This document shows, one piece after another, positions 9,270 through 19,309 of a stretch of 64,000 bases of DNA. This DNA is from Paracoccaceae bacterium (GTDB taxonomy: Bacteria > Pseudomonadota > Alphaproteobacteria > Rhodobacterales > Rhodobacteraceae): NCBI GenBank assembly GCA_004153385.1, contig SDAL01000001.1, positions 682,001 through 746,000 of the forward strand, in the 5' to 3' direction. The number at the start of each line of letters is the position of its first letter. Within the stretch, counting starts at the first letter, position 1. The position numbers and the translations under genes were made by a program. The notes under the pieces are model-generated. The model worked only from the letters and a program-made list of their open reading frames with translations, was not told where the DNA came from and searched no databases.

Positions 9270-10649
9270 ATGGATGGCACTGTTCTTGTAGCTGATGATG
9301 ATCGTACAATCCGGACCGTTTTGACCCAAGCATTGACACGCGCAGGCTGCAAGGTTCACGCGACCGCCTCGCTGATGACGCTGATGCGCTGGGTAGAGGA
9401 AGGCAAGGGAGATTTGGTGATCTCCGATGTGATGATGCCCGATGGCAATGGCTTGGAGCAACTGCCCCAAATTGCCAAGCTGCGCCCCGGCATGCCGGTG
9501 ATCGTCATCTCCGCCCAAAATACCATTATGACCGCTATTCAGGCCGCAGAGGCCGATGCCTATGATTATCTTCCAAAGCCGTTCGATTTGCCCGATTTGA
9601 TGAAACGCGCGCAAAAGGCGCTCGAGCAGAAACGGCGCCATCAGGTCACGCCGCCGAAAGTTTCCGAGATAGAGCCTCGCGAACAGACAAGTGATCTGCC
9701 TTTGGTTGGCCGCACACAGGCAATGCAATCGCTTTACCGTTTGGTGGCGCGGGTGATGAATGCGGATTTGCCTGTGTTGATTTTGGGAGAATCCGGCACC
9801 GGCAAATCTTTGATCGCACGTGCGATCCATGATTTTTCTGATCGGCGGACGTTGCCGTTTGTCGTGGCCCAGATCTCTGATCTTCAGGGCAGTGACGGGC
9901 CTTCGTCGCTGATCAGCCGCGCGAAGGGCGGCAGCCTCGTGTTTGACGAGGTGGGCGATTACGATGACGAGACACAGGGCCGCATCGTGCGCATGCTGGA
10001 TGCGTTGCCAGATCCTTCGCCGCGGATCATGGCGACCACACAAGTCGATCTTTCCGCACTGATGGAGGCGGGAAAATTCCGTCAGGATTTGTACTACCGG
10101 CTGGGCGGTGTCACACTCGGCGTCCCGGCTTTGCGCGAACGGGTGGAAGACATCCCGCTTCTTGCGGAGCATTTCCTGAACCGGGCCGAGCGCGAAGGTC
10201 TGGGGGCCCGCCGTTTTTCCGGTGACGCGATGGCGCTGGTGCGCGGCTATGCATGGCCCGGAAATGTGCGGCAGCTTGAAAATACCATTCGCAGGCTGGT
10301 GGTGACCTCGTCTGAGAATGAAATCAGCCGCGGCGAGGTCGAATCTGTCTTGGGTAACCAGCCTGCGGTGGAACCGATGCGGGCAGGTGGCGAGGGAGAA
10401 AAACTCTCGGCTTCGATCGGACGTCATCTACGGCGTTATTTTGATCTGCACGGCGGCAACCTTCCCGCACCGGGACTGTATGACCGTATCCTGAAAGAAA
10501 TGGAGGCGCCCCTGATCGAGATCGCGCTGGATGCCACGGGCGGCAACCAAGCCCGTTGCGCCGATCTGCTTGGGATTAATCGCAACACCCTGCGCAAAAA
10601 AATCACAGATCTGGATATACAGGTCACACGGCGCCGCAAGCTCAGTTGA
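9270..10649 (+). CDS. ntrC: Nitrogen regulation response regulator NtrC (GAFTGA-less)
   Basis: A 459-residue regulator: receiver domain (acceptor Asp53 in [11 protein letters not shown]), AAA+ domain with Walker A GESGTGKS (173-180) and Walker [10 protein letters not shown], and a Fis-type helix-turn-helix at the end ([20 protein letters not shown]). The stretch between (about 203-218) is short and has no GAFTGA loop, the part of NtrC that contacts sigma-54. Rhodobacter capsulatus NtrC has the same gap and activates with sigma-70 RNA polymerase. A GGAGTAA ribosome-binding site precedes the start. A strong terminator follows at 10696. Confidence 0.95.
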   Translation: MDGTVLVADDDRTIRTVLTQALTRAGCKVHATASLMTLMRWVEEGKGDLVISDVMMPDGNGLEQLPQIAKLRPGMPVIVISAQNTIMTAIQAAEADAYDYLPKPFDLPDLMKRAQKALEQKRRHQVTPPKVSEIEPREQTSDLPLVGRTQAMQSLYRLVARVMNADLPVLILGESGTGKSLIARAIHDFSDRRTLPFVVAQISDLQGSDGPSSLISRAKGGSLVFDEVGDYDDETQGRIVRMLDALPDPSPRIMATTQVDLSALMEAGKFRQDLYYRLGGVTLGVPALRERVEDIPLLAEHFLNRAEREGLGARRFSGDAMALVRGYAWPGNVRQLENTIRRLVVTSSENEISRGEVESVLGNQPAVEPMRAGGEGEKLSASIGRHLRRYFDLHGGNLPAPGLYDRILKEMEAPLIEIALDATGGNQARCADLLGINRNTLRKKITDLDIQVTRRRKLS

Positions 10650-10695
10650 CGCGATGATCTAGTCTATTCGTATGCAAGCTAACGCTAACTCTTTT

Positions 10696-10725
10696 GGTCG
10701 ACCGGATAAAACGGTCGACCTTTTT
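10696..10725 (+). terminator. Rho-independent terminator after ntrC
   Basis: Perfect 9-bp stem (GGTCGACCG / CGGTCGACC), 7-nt loop GATAAAA, then five T. It lies 47 nt after the ntrC stop and separates dusB-ntrBC from ntrYX, which therefore need their own promoter in 10726-10822. Confidence 0.9.
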
Positions 10726-10822
10726 ATAAATTCTGCTTCAGTTTCCCGTGACATATTCAAACGCGTGATGTATTAACGCAACAGGGCTATGTGGCCGATC
10801 CGCAAGGATCACGCGCGCCCGG

Positions 10823-13114
10823 ATGAGGAAACGCCCGGGGGCAGCTGTGCACTCAGCCATACGACATCGCGGCGCATTATGGGATCGGCTTGTTCGGCTC
10901 AGAAGACAACGTCGGGTGAATAATGTTTTGACCCTAAGCCTCGTTGTGCTGGGTCCGTTGCTGGCAATGGCGACGTTTTTCGTCCTCGGCCCGATGGCAC
11001 GTGGCGGCAGTAGCGGCGGTGCGCTTCGGGTCGTTCTTTTAGCAGATTTTGTGTATTTTTTGTTATTGGCGGGGCTGATCGTCGCACGGCTCGCACAAAT
11101 GCTGGCTGCACGGCGAAACCGTTCTTCAGGGTCCCGGCTGACCTTGCGGTTAACGGGGATTTTCGCCTTTGTTGCCCTTATGCCAACAGTGCTTGTGGCC
11201 TTGTTTGCAGGGCTTACGCTGAACATCGGGCTTGAAGGGTGGTTCTCGGATAGGGTTCGGCAGGTGGTCGGCACCTCTCTGCAGGCGGCAGAAGCCTATC
11301 AGGAAGAACACCGCCATGACTTGACCGAAGATGCAGAGGCGCTATCGGGCTTTTTGAACCTGCGCCGTCAAGCCGCAACCTTCATGTCTGACGGAGAGCT
11401 GCGAGAGCTGCTGGTGGCCGGTCAAAGCGGCATCCAGCGCGGATTGAAAGAAGCCTATATCATTGACGGCACCGGAGAAATCGTTGCCCGGGGCGATCGC
11501 AGCTACCTTTTCGATTTTGAAAAACCCGCCCCTGAACGTATCGTCGAAGCGCAAGCAGGCGGCACGGTGCTGATAGAGGATTGGGGCATCAATGAATTTC
11601 ATGCCCTGAGACAGCTTGATGCATTTGTGGACCGATATCTTTATGTGTCGCGCACCGTCGACGGGTCTATTCTGTCACTTTTGGATGATACCCGCGCAAC
11701 CGTGAACCTCTACCAGCAGCTAGAGGCAACTCGGGGGCGCGTTATATTTGAATTCGGCCTTGTTTATCTGGGCTTTGCCCTGATCATGATTTTGGCCGCC
11801 GTTTGGCTTGGGCTGTGGTTTGCAGAGCGTTTGTCCAGACCGATTGGCCGGATGGCGGCAGCGGCCGAACGGGTTGGTGCGGGGGATCTGGATGCGCGCG
11901 TCATTTCGGCTGAAGGTGATGATGAAATCGCCCTGCTGGGGCGCAGTTTCAACCGGATGACCGCGCAGCTTAAAGATCAGCGTGTGGCCCTGATCGCCAG
12001 TCATGCGATCACCGAAGAACGTCGCAGGCTTTTTGATTCCGTACTGGGCTCTGTGACTTCCGGGGTAATAGGGTTGGACGCGCAAGGTAACATCGATTTT
12101 GTCAACCGCTCCGCCGCAAAGCTGCTGGATCTGGACGACAGTCAGGACCATGATCGTGCCATTGGTGAAGCGGTCCCAGAGTTTTCCGATCTTTTCAATC
12201 GCTTGCACGGATCTGTTTATGAGGTTCTACAAGAGGAAATCCGGCTATCACGGCAAGGCCGTTTGGAAAGTCTTCTGGTGCGGATCGCTTTGCGCCGCCG
12301 GGAGGATGGGGTCACCGAAGGCTATGTGATCGCCTTTGAAGATGTGACCGAACTGGTGTCCGCCCAGCGAATGGCCGCGTGGGGTGACGTCGCCCGCCGG
12401 ATTGCACATGAAATTAAAAATCCGTTGACGCCGATCCAGCTTTCAGCCGAACGGATCAAACGGAAGTTCACCAAACACGTAGGAGACGATGCAGGGTCTC
12501 TGGATCAATTGACCGGCGTGATCATCAGGCAAACCAATGACTTGCGTCGGATCGTTGATGAATTTTCTCGCTTTGCGAGGATGCCCGAACCTGACCGGCG
12601 CGAGCATGATGTCACCTATCTGATGCGCGATATCGTCGCATTGCAAGAAGACGCACTGCATGGCGCCCGACTGAGTGCCGATCTGCCAGATCACCCTGTT
12701 ATCATCGAACTGGACGCCACGATGATCGGTCAAGCCATCACAAACTTGATTAAAAATGCCGGGGAAGCCATTGAATCACTTTGCGAAAAAGGACAACCCG
12801 AAGAGTATGATCCACAAGTTCGCGTCGAGATGCTGGATCAATCCGATTTCTTGATCATACGGATCATGGACAATGGTATCGGGCTTCCTGAGGATCGCAC
12901 GCGCTTGTTTGAACCCTATGTCACAACCCGTTCCAAAGGGACCGGTTTGGGTCTACCCATCGTAAAGAAGATCATCGAAGAACATGGCGGGACTTTGGTG
13001 CTGCGCGATGCACCGCCATTTGAACCGGGGGCACAGTGTGGCGCCCTTGCTGAAATTCGTCTGCCACGCGCCCATGCGGCGATGCGTGCCATCAAGGATA
13101 GTGAACTGACATGA
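10823..13114 (+). CDS. ntrY: Membrane sensor histidine kinase NtrY
   Basis: A 763-residue kinase. Membrane helices lie near residues 33-55, 68-92, 110-135 and 315-335, enclosing a periplasmic or membrane-proximal sensor region (about 136-310). A HAMP domain (RLSRPIGRMAAAAERVGAGD), a PAS domain and the histidine box [20 protein letters not shown] follow, then ATP-binding boxes NLIKNAGEAIE, DNGIGLP and GTGLGLPIVKKI. NtrYX senses nitrogen, redox or envelope state in alphaproteobacteria. Its stop overlaps the ntrX start by 4 nt. Confidence 0.95.
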   Translation: MRKRPGAAVHSAIRHRGALWDRLVRLRRQRRVNNVLTLSLVVLGPLLAMATFFVLGPMARGGSSGGALRVVLLADFVYFLLLAGLIVARLAQMLAARRNRSSGSRLTLRLTGIFAFVALMPTVLVALFAGLTLNIGLEGWFSDRVRQVVGTSLQAAEAYQEEHRHDLTEDAEALSGFLNLRRQAATFMSDGELRELLVAGQSGIQRGLKEAYIIDGTGEIVARGDRSYLFDFEKPAPERIVEAQAGGTVLIEDWGINEFHALRQLDAFVDRYLYVSRTVDGSILSLLDDTRATVNLYQQLEATRGRVIFEFGLVYLGFALIMILAAVWLGLWFAERLSRPIGRMAAAAERVGAGDLDARVISAEGDDEIALLGRSFNRMTAQLKDQRVALIASHAITEERRRLFDSVLGSVTSGVIGLDAQGNIDFVNRSAAKLLDLDDSQDHDRAIGEAVPEFSDLFNRLHGSVYEVLQEEIRLSRQGRLESLLVRIALRRREDGVTEGYVIAFEDVTELVSAQRMAAWGDVARRIAHEIKNPLTPIQLSAERIKRKFTKHVGDDAGSLDQLTGVIIRQTNDLRRIVDEFSRFARMPEPDRREHDVTYLMRDIVALQEDALHGARLSADLPDHPVIIELDATMIGQAITNLIKNAGEAIESLCEKGQPEEYDPQVRVEMLDQSDFLIIRIMDNGIGLPEDRTRLFEPYVTTRSKGTGLGLPIVKKIIEEHGGTLVLRDAPPFEPGAQCGALAEIRLPRAHAAMRAIKDSELT

Positions 13115-14517
13115 GTGATATTTTAATCGTCGATGATGAAAAAGACATCCGCGAACTCATTTCTGAGATCCTCGAGGATGAGGGCTTTTCAACGCGAATG
13201 GCTTCGAACTCGGATGAATGTCTTGATCAGATCAACTCTGAAGCGCCGGCGCTGATGATCTTGGATATCTGGCTCAAAGACAGCCGTATGGACGGGATCG
13301 ACATTCTAAAAGCCACGAAACGAGATAATCCCGATATTCCGATCATCATCATTTCGGGCCACGGGAATGTGGAAATCGCAGTGGCTGCAATCAAGCAGGG
13401 CGCGTATGATTTCATTGAAAAACCCTTTAATATCGATCAGTTGCTGGTGGTTATTTCACGTGCGATGGAAACCTCGCGGCTGCGGCGCGAAAATTCGACC
13501 CTGAAGCGGCGTGACATGCAAACAGGTGAGATGCTGGGCGATGGTGTGGCCTTTCGCAGGCTGCGCGAGCATCTGGACAAAGTGACCAAATCGAATGGCC
13601 GCGTCATGCTGACAGGTGAGCCCGGATCGGGCAAGGAAACGGCCGCACGCTATATCCACCAGCATTCCGCGCGCGCGACCGCCCCGTTTGTGACGGTGAA
13701 TTCCGCCTCGATCGAGCCCGACCGCATGGAGGAGGTGTTGTTTGGCCGCGAGACACCGGAACGTGGCATCGAAAAAGGGCTTTTGGAACAGGGACATGGT
13801 GGTGTGGTCTACCTTGATGAGGTGGCCGAGATGCCGCTGGGGACCCAGTCCAAGATTTTGCGCGTTCTGACAGAGCAACAGTTCCAGCGTGTGGGCGGCG
13901 CCGACAAGGTGCGGGTGGATTTGCGGTTCATCAGCTCCACCACCCGTGATCTGTCTTCGGAAATCACCGCAGGGCGGTTCCGCCAAGAACTGTACGACCG
14001 GCTGAATGTGGTGCCGATCACGGTGCCCAGCCTGACAGACCGCCGCGAGGATTTACCGCTCTTGGCGGAGTATTTCATCGTCCAGTTCAACGAAACGCAG
14101 GGGCTGCCACTTCGCCCGCTGTCTGATGATGCGATTGCGCTGATGCAAACGCTTGACTGGCCGGGTAATATCCGCCAGCTGCGAAATGTGATCGAACGGG
14201 TGCTGATTTTGGGTGACGGGACCGGCGCGATCGAGGCCAGAGAACTGGAAGGCGACGGACCGGCACAATCTGACGAGGGACGGGTAGTACTGGCAGGACA
14301 GCTTGCGACCCTGCCGCTGCGCGAGGCGCGAGAGCTGTTCGAACGCGAGTATCTGCTGACCCAGATCAACAGGTTCGGGGGCAATATTTCGCGCACAGCC
14401 AGCTTCGTTGGGATGGAACGCTCTGCGTTGCATCGAAAGCTGAAATCGCTTGGTGTTGTGACCAGCTCGAAATCGGGCGCGCGTATCGCGCGGCTCGAGG
14501 ATGAATTCCCTGAGTGA
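13111..14517 (+). CDS. ntrX: Response regulator NtrX (GAFTGA-less)
   Basis: A 468-residue regulator, partner of NtrY. The receiver domain has acceptor Asp52 (MILDIWLKDSRMDG); the AAA+ domain has Walker A GEPGSGKE (169-176) and Walker B GGVVYLDEVAEMP; the C-terminus carries a Fis-type helix-turn-helix (GGNISRTASFVGMERSALHR). Where sigma-54 activators have GAFTGA, this protein reads LFGRETPERGIEKGLLE (210-226), so the loop is replaced. It is therefore unlikely to work through sigma-54 in the usual way. It is coupled to ntrY by an ATGA overlap. Confidence 0.95.
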   Translation: MSDILIVDDEKDIRELISEILEDEGFSTRMASNSDECLDQINSEAPALMILDIWLKDSRMDGIDILKATKRDNPDIPIIIISGHGNVEIAVAAIKQGAYDFIEKPFNIDQLLVVISRAMETSRLRRENSTLKRRDMQTGEMLGDGVAFRRLREHLDKVTKSNGRVMLTGEPGSGKETAARYIHQHSARATAPFVTVNSASIEPDRMEEVLFGRETPERGIEKGLLEQGHGGVVYLDEVAEMPLGTQSKILRVLTEQQFQRVGGADKVRVDLRFISSTTRDLSSEITAGRFRQELYDRLNVVPITVPSLTDRREDLPLLAEYFIVQFNETQGLPLRPLSDDAIALMQTLDWPGNIRQLRNVIERVLILGDGTGAIEARELEGDGPAQSDEGRVVLAGQLATLPLREARELFEREYLLTQINRFGGNISRTASFVGMERSALHRKLKSLGVVTSSKSGARIARLEDEFPE

Positions 14518-14623
14518 GCGCTGATCCGGCAAGCCGGCGGGCCCTTTCTGGGTGGGGCAGACGCCGCATTGACCCGCCACTGGGGGCACCATAGAAGGGC
14601 TGTAACGTTGCGCGGAGGTTCGC

Positions 14624-16003
14624 ATGAAGGTCATTATCTGCGGTGCAGGACAGGTTGGTTGGCAGATCGCCCGGCACCTGTCGGGTGAACGCAATGACGT
14701 TACCGTGGTGGATATGAACCCGGAACTGGTTCGGCGGGCAGCCGATGTGCTGGATGTTCAGGGCACGGTGGGGTTTGCCTCCCATCCGGATGTCCTTGAG
14801 GCCGCAGGTGCGCGCGATTGCGACCTGATCATTGCCGCGACCCATTCCGACGAGGTCAACATGGTGACCTGTCAGGTGGCACAGTCTGTTTTCGGCATCA
14901 CGCGAAAAATCGCGCGTCTGCGGTCGCAAAGCTACCTCAACCCTGAATATACCGATATTTACCGCCGCGATCAGTTGCCCATTGATGTGATCATCAGCCC
15001 CGAGCGCGAGGTCGCAGAGGCCGCGTTGCAGCGGCTGGCCTCGCCTGCGACATTCGACACCGAAAGCTTCATGGGTGGCAAATTGCAGCTGATGGGGATC
15101 GTAATCGATCAGGACTGTCCTGTTCTGGCGACCCCGTTACGCCAGCTGACAGACCTGTTTTCGACGTTGCGCGCCATTGTGGTGGGGGTACGCCGCGACG
15201 AGCGGCTTTTTGCGCCAGAACCCGGCGATCAGCTGTTTGCCGGTGACCAGATCTATCTGTCGTCGCATACCGATGATGTGGCCCGAACGCTGGAAATTTT
15301 CGGCAAGGTGTCCAAGCGGCAGGAGAGGATCGTGATTATCGGCGGCGGCAATGTCGGTCTGGCGGTTGCCAAGGCGCTGGAGGAACGCTCCGGCAAGACC
15401 CGCACTAAAATTATCGAAGGGTCACGCGCCCGCGCGGAGCTGGCCGCCGATACGCTGGAGCGCACGATCGTGCTGCATGGGGATGGGATGTCCGCGGAAC
15501 TGCTGGCAGAGGCCAACATCTCTACCGCGGATGCGCTTTTGGCAGTGACCGACGATGACAAGACCAATATTCTGGTGGCTGTGCGCGCCAAGCAGGCTGG
15601 CTGTAATATGGTGATCAGCTTGGTCAATGATCCCACTTTGGTGCCGATGATGGGGCCGCTCGGGATCGATGCGCAAATCAATCCGCGCGCGACCACCGTA
15701 TCGTCGATCCTGCGCCACGTCCGTCATGGCAGGGTGCGCTCTATCTACTCCATCGGCGACGCCGAGGCGGAGGTGATCGAGGCGCAGGTGCTGGGCACGT
15801 CTCCGATTTCGGGCAAGATGCTGCGGGATGTCGAATTTCCCGAAGGCGTGTTGATGGGCGGGCTGATGAAGGGCGACAAGGTCATCGTGCGCCCCAAAGC
15901 CACCACCCGCATTGAAGAGGGCGATGTCGTGGTCTTGTTCGCGCTATCTGCGGATGTGGCCGAGGTGGAGCGCCTGTTGCAGGTCTCCATCGATTACTTC
16001 TAA
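14624..16003 (+). CDS. trkA: Trk potassium uptake regulatory protein TrkA
   Basis: A 459-residue cytoplasmic protein made of two RCK units. Each begins with a nucleotide-binding Rossmann motif: MKVIICGAGQVGWQIAR at the start and IVIIGGGNVGLAVAKAL in the middle; each is followed by a TrkA-C domain. TrkA binds NAD(H)/ATP and gates the TrkH channel. GGAGG precedes the ATG. It follows ntrX by 106 nt and precedes trkH by 12 nt, so trkAH are an operon, probably with ntrYX. Confidence 0.96.
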   Translation: MKVIICGAGQVGWQIARHLSGERNDVTVVDMNPELVRRAADVLDVQGTVGFASHPDVLEAAGARDCDLIIAATHSDEVNMVTCQVAQSVFGITRKIARLRSQSYLNPEYTDIYRRDQLPIDVIISPEREVAEAALQRLASPATFDTESFMGGKLQLMGIVIDQDCPVLATPLRQLTDLFSTLRAIVVGVRRDERLFAPEPGDQLFAGDQIYLSSHTDDVARTLEIFGKVSKRQERIVIIGGGNVGLAVAKALEERSGKTRTKIIEGSRARAELAADTLERTIVLHGDGMSAELLAEANISTADALLAVTDDDKTNILVAVRAKQAGCNMVISLVNDPTLVPMMGPLGIDAQINPRATTVSSILRHVRHGRVRSIYSIGDAEAEVIEAQVLGTSPISGKMLRDVEFPEGVLMGGLMKGDKVIVRPKATTRIEEGDVVVLFALSADVAEVERLLQVSIDYF

Positions 16004-16015
16004 GGGGGCCGCCTT

Positions 16016-17527
16016 ATGCTGCGCGTCTTCCTGAATATGCCGCTTTTTGTCATCCTGATCGCGATTGTCGGTCTGGCAATGTATGTGCCGGCGTTCCACG
16101 CGCTGAGCCTGCGGCAGCATTTTGTGGCGCGCCCGTTTTTCTATTCCGGCACGCTTTTGCTGTTTTTGTCAGTGATGCTGGCACTTGCGACGGCGGCCAA
16201 CAAGCGTCGCGCCAGAGAGCGCTCGACGCTGCTGACGATGCTTGCGGCCTTCACCGCGTTGCCTTTGGTGCTGGCAATCCCGTTTCATGAAGCACTTCCC
16301 GATACCAGTCTGTTCAATGCATGGTGGGAGATGGTGTCGTGTTTTACGACCACGGGCGGCTCTCTTTATGCGCCATCACGCCTGCCGCCATCGCTGCATC
16401 TATGGCGGGCGCTTGTGGGGTGGATGGGCGGCTATTTCATGCTGGTCATGGCGATTGCGGTTCTGGCGCCTTTGCGCTTGGGGGGCTTCGAGATTTTCTT
16501 TTCGGGCGGGCCGTCAGGTGCGGTCACCGATGCGGGGCCGCGGTCTATCGCATCGCGCAGCCGGATGGCGGAATATGCGCTACAGTTGCTACCAACCTAT
16601 GCGGGGCTGACAGTCGCGCTATGGGTGGCGCTACGTATCGCAGGGGAAGGCAATCTGATCGCGCTCAGCACGGCGATGTCCACCTTGTCGACCTCCGGCA
16701 TTTTGCCCGTGGGTTCATTGCCAGAAGGTCAGGGTGGCATTGCGGGCGAAATGCTGGTGTTTTTATTTTTGATACCCGCGCTTTCAAGGCGTTTCTGGCC
16801 GGGGGCAGGCGAAATGCGTGCAACCCAGCGCATGCGCGACGATCCTGAAATACTGCTCGCGGCCTTTTTGGTCATCACGGTGGTGGTGATCTTGTTCTTG
16901 CGTCATTGGATTGCAGCCCTGGAGGTGGAGACGCGATCCGATCTGATGGCCGCCGTGCGCACGCAATGGGGCAGCTTGTTCACTGCGCTGTCATTTCTGA
17001 CCACCACCGGGTTTGAATCGACGGGCTGGGAAGATGCGCGCAGCTGGGCGGGCTTGGGCGCACCGGGGCTGATCCTGTCGGGGCTGGCGATCGTAGGCGG
17101 AGGGATTGCCACGACCGCCGGGGGCGTACGATTGCTAAGGGTGTATGCGCTGATCCGGCATGGCGAACGAGAACTGGATACGCTTGTCTATCCCAGTTCG
17201 ATCGGGGGCGGTGGCGCCTCCGCACGCAAACTGCGCCGCAGCGGTGCGTTCATCGCGTGGATTTTTTTCATGCTGTTTGCGATGTCCATCTCCTCCGTGA
17301 TGATCGCGATATCGCTGGCGGGGCTGGATTTCGAGCCGGCCACGATCTTTACCGTCGCGGCCCTGTCAAATACCGGCCCGCTGGCGGCTGTGGCAGGGGA
17401 TTTCCCGCTGGCATGGGGGGATCTGGGCAGTATGGCAAAGACTATTCTGGCTGCAGCCATGGTACTCGGGCGACTTGAAACACTCGCGATCATTGCGCTT
17501 TTTAATCCCGAACTTTGGCGGAAATAA
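16016..17527 (+). CDS. trkH: Trk potassium uptake channel protein TrkH
   Basis: A 503-residue membrane protein of the TrkH/KtrB family with about ten to twelve helices. The four pore-loop repeats with filter glycines are visible, for example FTTTGGSLYAPS, STLSTSGILP, FLTTTGFESTGW and AALSNTGPLA. It imports potassium, gated by TrkA. Arms CGGGCGAC (17467) and GTCGCCCG (17530), followed by six T at 17543, could form a terminator with a long loop spanning the stop codon. Confidence 0.95.
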   Translation: MLRVFLNMPLFVILIAIVGLAMYVPAFHALSLRQHFVARPFFYSGTLLLFLSVMLALATAANKRRARERSTLLTMLAAFTALPLVLAIPFHEALPDTSLFNAWWEMVSCFTTTGGSLYAPSRLPPSLHLWRALVGWMGGYFMLVMAIAVLAPLRLGGFEIFFSGGPSGAVTDAGPRSIASRSRMAEYALQLLPTYAGLTVALWVALRIAGEGNLIALSTAMSTLSTSGILPVGSLPEGQGGIAGEMLVFLFLIPALSRRFWPGAGEMRATQRMRDDPEILLAAFLVITVVVILFLRHWIAALEVETRSDLMAAVRTQWGSLFTALSFLTTTGFESTGWEDARSWAGLGAPGLILSGLAIVGGGIATTAGGVRLLRVYALIRHGERELDTLVYPSSIGGGGASARKLRRSGAFIAWIFFMLFAMSISSVMIAISLAGLDFEPATIFTVAALSNTGPLAAVAGDFPLAWGDLGSMAKTILAAAMVLGRLETLAIIALFNPELWRK

Positions 17528-17666
17528 CCGTCGCCCGAGAGGTTTTTTCGACGATAGCGCTAAGAGTTTGTTTTTGGGGCTGGAAACTTATACCGAGTTC
17601 AGCATACTCAGGAGAGAGCGGGACGAACCAACGTCCCCGAACTGCTACAAGAAAAGGCAAAACTAA

Positions 17667-17900
17667 ATGGCTGCCGATAAACAGAACCTGCAGGATGCGT
17701 TTCTGAACCACGTGCGTAAGACGAAGGTTCCGGTCACGATCTTTTTGATTAATGGCGTAAAACTTCAGGGTGTGATTACCTGGTTTGATAATTTCTGTGT
17801 GTTGTTGCGCCGTGATGGCCAGTCCCAACTGGTTTATAAGCACGCGATTTCCACGATTATGCCAGGCCAGCCGATTTCCCTGTATGAAGGCGACGATTGA
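17667..17900 (+). CDS. hfq: RNA-binding protein Hfq
   Basis: A 77-residue protein with the Sm1 motif ([34 protein letters not shown]) and the Sm2 motif [10 protein letters not shown]. Hfq forms a ring that pairs small RNAs with messages; in alphaproteobacteria it also controls nitrogen-related genes, which fits its place beside ntrBC/ntrYX. The short acidic tail (YEGDD) is typical for the group. The 139 nt upstream is A+T richer than the genes and should carry its promoter; it also has a small hairpin GGGACG...CGTCCC near 17620. Confidence 0.97.
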   Translation: MAADKQNLQDAFLNHVRKTKVPVTIFLINGVKLQGVITWFDNFCVLLRRDGQSQLVYKHAISTIMPGQPISLYEGDD

Positions 17901-19191
17901 GTCCGATTTGAACGAATTCGTATCTACTGAAAAAGCCCCAACGCGGGCTTATGTGTTGCATCCCGACCTGAAAACCGGGAACGGGATGCGTTTGCCGAAA
18001 CATGCGCTGGCCGAAGCAACGGCCCTCGCCGCAGCGCTTCCCGGTCTGGAGGTCGTCGGGTCGGAGATTGTACGCCTGCCCAAACCTCATGCGGGCCATT
18101 TGTTTGGTACAGGCAAAATGGCCGAACTGGCCGAACGGCTTGAGGCGGAAGAGGTTGATCTGGTTTTGGTCGACGGCCCCGTCACGCCAGTCCAGCAACG
18201 CAATCTGGAGAAGGAATGGGGGGTCAAGCTGCTTGACCGTCCGGGGCTGATCCTTGAGATTTTCGCCGACCGCGCGCGCACCCGTGAAGGGGTGCTGCAG
18301 GTCGAACTGGCCGCCCTTAGCTATCAGCGCACCCGTCTGGTGCGGGCATGGACCCACCTTGAACGCCAGCGCGGCGGGCTTGGGTTTGTGGGTGGACCGG
18401 GCGAGACACAGATCGAGGCAGACAGACGGGCGATCGATGACCAGATGGTACGGTTGCGTCGCCAGCTTGCCAAGGTTGTGAAAACCCGCGAGTTGCACCG
18501 CGCGTCGCGGCGCAAGGTGCCGTTCCCGATTGTTGCGCTGGTGGGCTATACAAACGCCGGCAAATCGACGCTGTTCAACAAAATGACCGGTGCCGATGTG
18601 ATGGCCAAGGATATGCTGTTTGCGACCCTTGATCCGACCATGCGCGGTGTGGAGCTGCCCTCCGGGCGCAAGGTGATCTTGTCCGATACGGTTGGCTTTA
18701 TCTCCGAGTTGCCCCACCAGTTGGTGGCCGCGTTCCGCGCGACCCTTGAGGAGGTTCTCGAGGCCGATCTGATCGTGCATGTGCGCGATATTTCCCACCC
18801 CCAGACAGACGCCCAATCCGAGGATGTGGCCGATATTCTGGAAAAACTCGGTATCGATAAGCAAACGCCGCAGATCGAGGTCTGGAACAAGCTCGATCAG
18901 GTCCCGCAGGACGCGGCAGATGCGTTGCGCACCCAATCGGGCCGACAAGACGATGTGGAGGCAATTTCCGCGATCACCGGTGAAGGGTTCGAGGCGCTAC
19001 TTGCTTTGATCGAATCCCGTCTTGGCGAAGAGCGTCTGGACGAGGTGCTGGAATTGCCGTTTGCCGATGGCCGCCGTTATGCCTGGCTTCACGCGCAAAA
19101 CGTCGTGCGCGAAGAAAAGCAGACCAAGCAGGGTTGGTCGATCGAGGTCAACTGGACCATCTCGCAAAAAGGTCGCTTTGACGCGCTTTAA
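17884..19191 (+). CDS. hflX: Ribosome-associated GTPase HflX
   Basis: A 435-residue GTPase. The N-terminal HflX domain ([35 protein letters not shown]) is followed by a linker helix region with [15 protein letters not shown], then the G domain: G1 [10 protein letters not shown]3 DTVGF, G4 NKLD. HflX splits stalled ribosomes. I set the start at the ATG at 17884, which overlaps the end of hfq by 17 nt in another frame; a TTG at 17908 just after the hfq stop is the alternative. hfq-hflX is the classical order. Confidence 0.93.
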   Translation: MKATIESDLNEFVSTEKAPTRAYVLHPDLKTGNGMRLPKHALAEATALAAALPGLEVVGSEIVRLPKPHAGHLFGTGKMAELAERLEAEEVDLVLVDGPVTPVQQRNLEKEWGVKLLDRPGLILEIFADRARTREGVLQVELAALSYQRTRLVRAWTHLERQRGGLGFVGGPGETQIEADRRAIDDQMVRLRRQLAKVVKTRELHRASRRKVPFPIVALVGYTNAGKSTLFNKMTGADVMAKDMLFATLDPTMRGVELPSGRKVILSDTVGFISELPHQLVAAFRATLEEVLEADLIVHVRDISHPQTDAQSEDVADILEKLGIDKQTPQIEVWNKLDQVPQDAADALRTQSGRQDDVEAISAITGEGFEALLALIESRLGEERLDEVLELPFADGRRYAWLHAQNVVREEKQTKQGWSIEVNWTISQKGRFDAL

Positions 19192-19208
19192 ATCTTAAAG
19201 GCGCCTCG

Positions 19209-19250
19209 AAAAAAGCCCCCCCGCGCCGTTATATGCGTGCAGCGGGGGGC
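19209..19250 (-). terminator. Terminator for the penicillin acylase gene (minus strand)
   Basis: On the minus strand the arms GCCCCCCGC / GCGGGGGGGC (9-bp G+C stem, 17-nt loop) are followed by six T (A-run at 19209-19214 on the plus strand). It lies beyond the hflX terminator as seen from the acylase gene, so the two convergent terminators are interlocked. Confidence 0.8.
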
Positions 19251-19271
19251 ATTCCTTGCGCGACACCAATA

Positions 19272-19301
19272 CCGCCACGCCCTGCGTATGGCGGCTTTTT
19301 T
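19272..19301 (+). terminator. Rho-independent terminator after hflX
   Basis: Stem CCGCCA / TGGCGG with an 11-nt loop followed by C and six T (19296-19301). It ends the hfq-hflX message a few bases before the convergent acylase stop. Confidence 0.8.
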
Positions 19302-19309
19302 ATGACCGC

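Noticed and set aside
8991-10427. 478-codon open frame antisense to ntrB-ntrC
   Set aside because: It is rich in His, Arg and Gln in the manner of an antisense shadow of a high-G+C gene, has no recognisable domain, and lies opposite well-supported genes.
17857-18948. 363-codon open frame antisense to hflX
   Set aside because: Shadow of hflX with no domain or ribosome-binding site.
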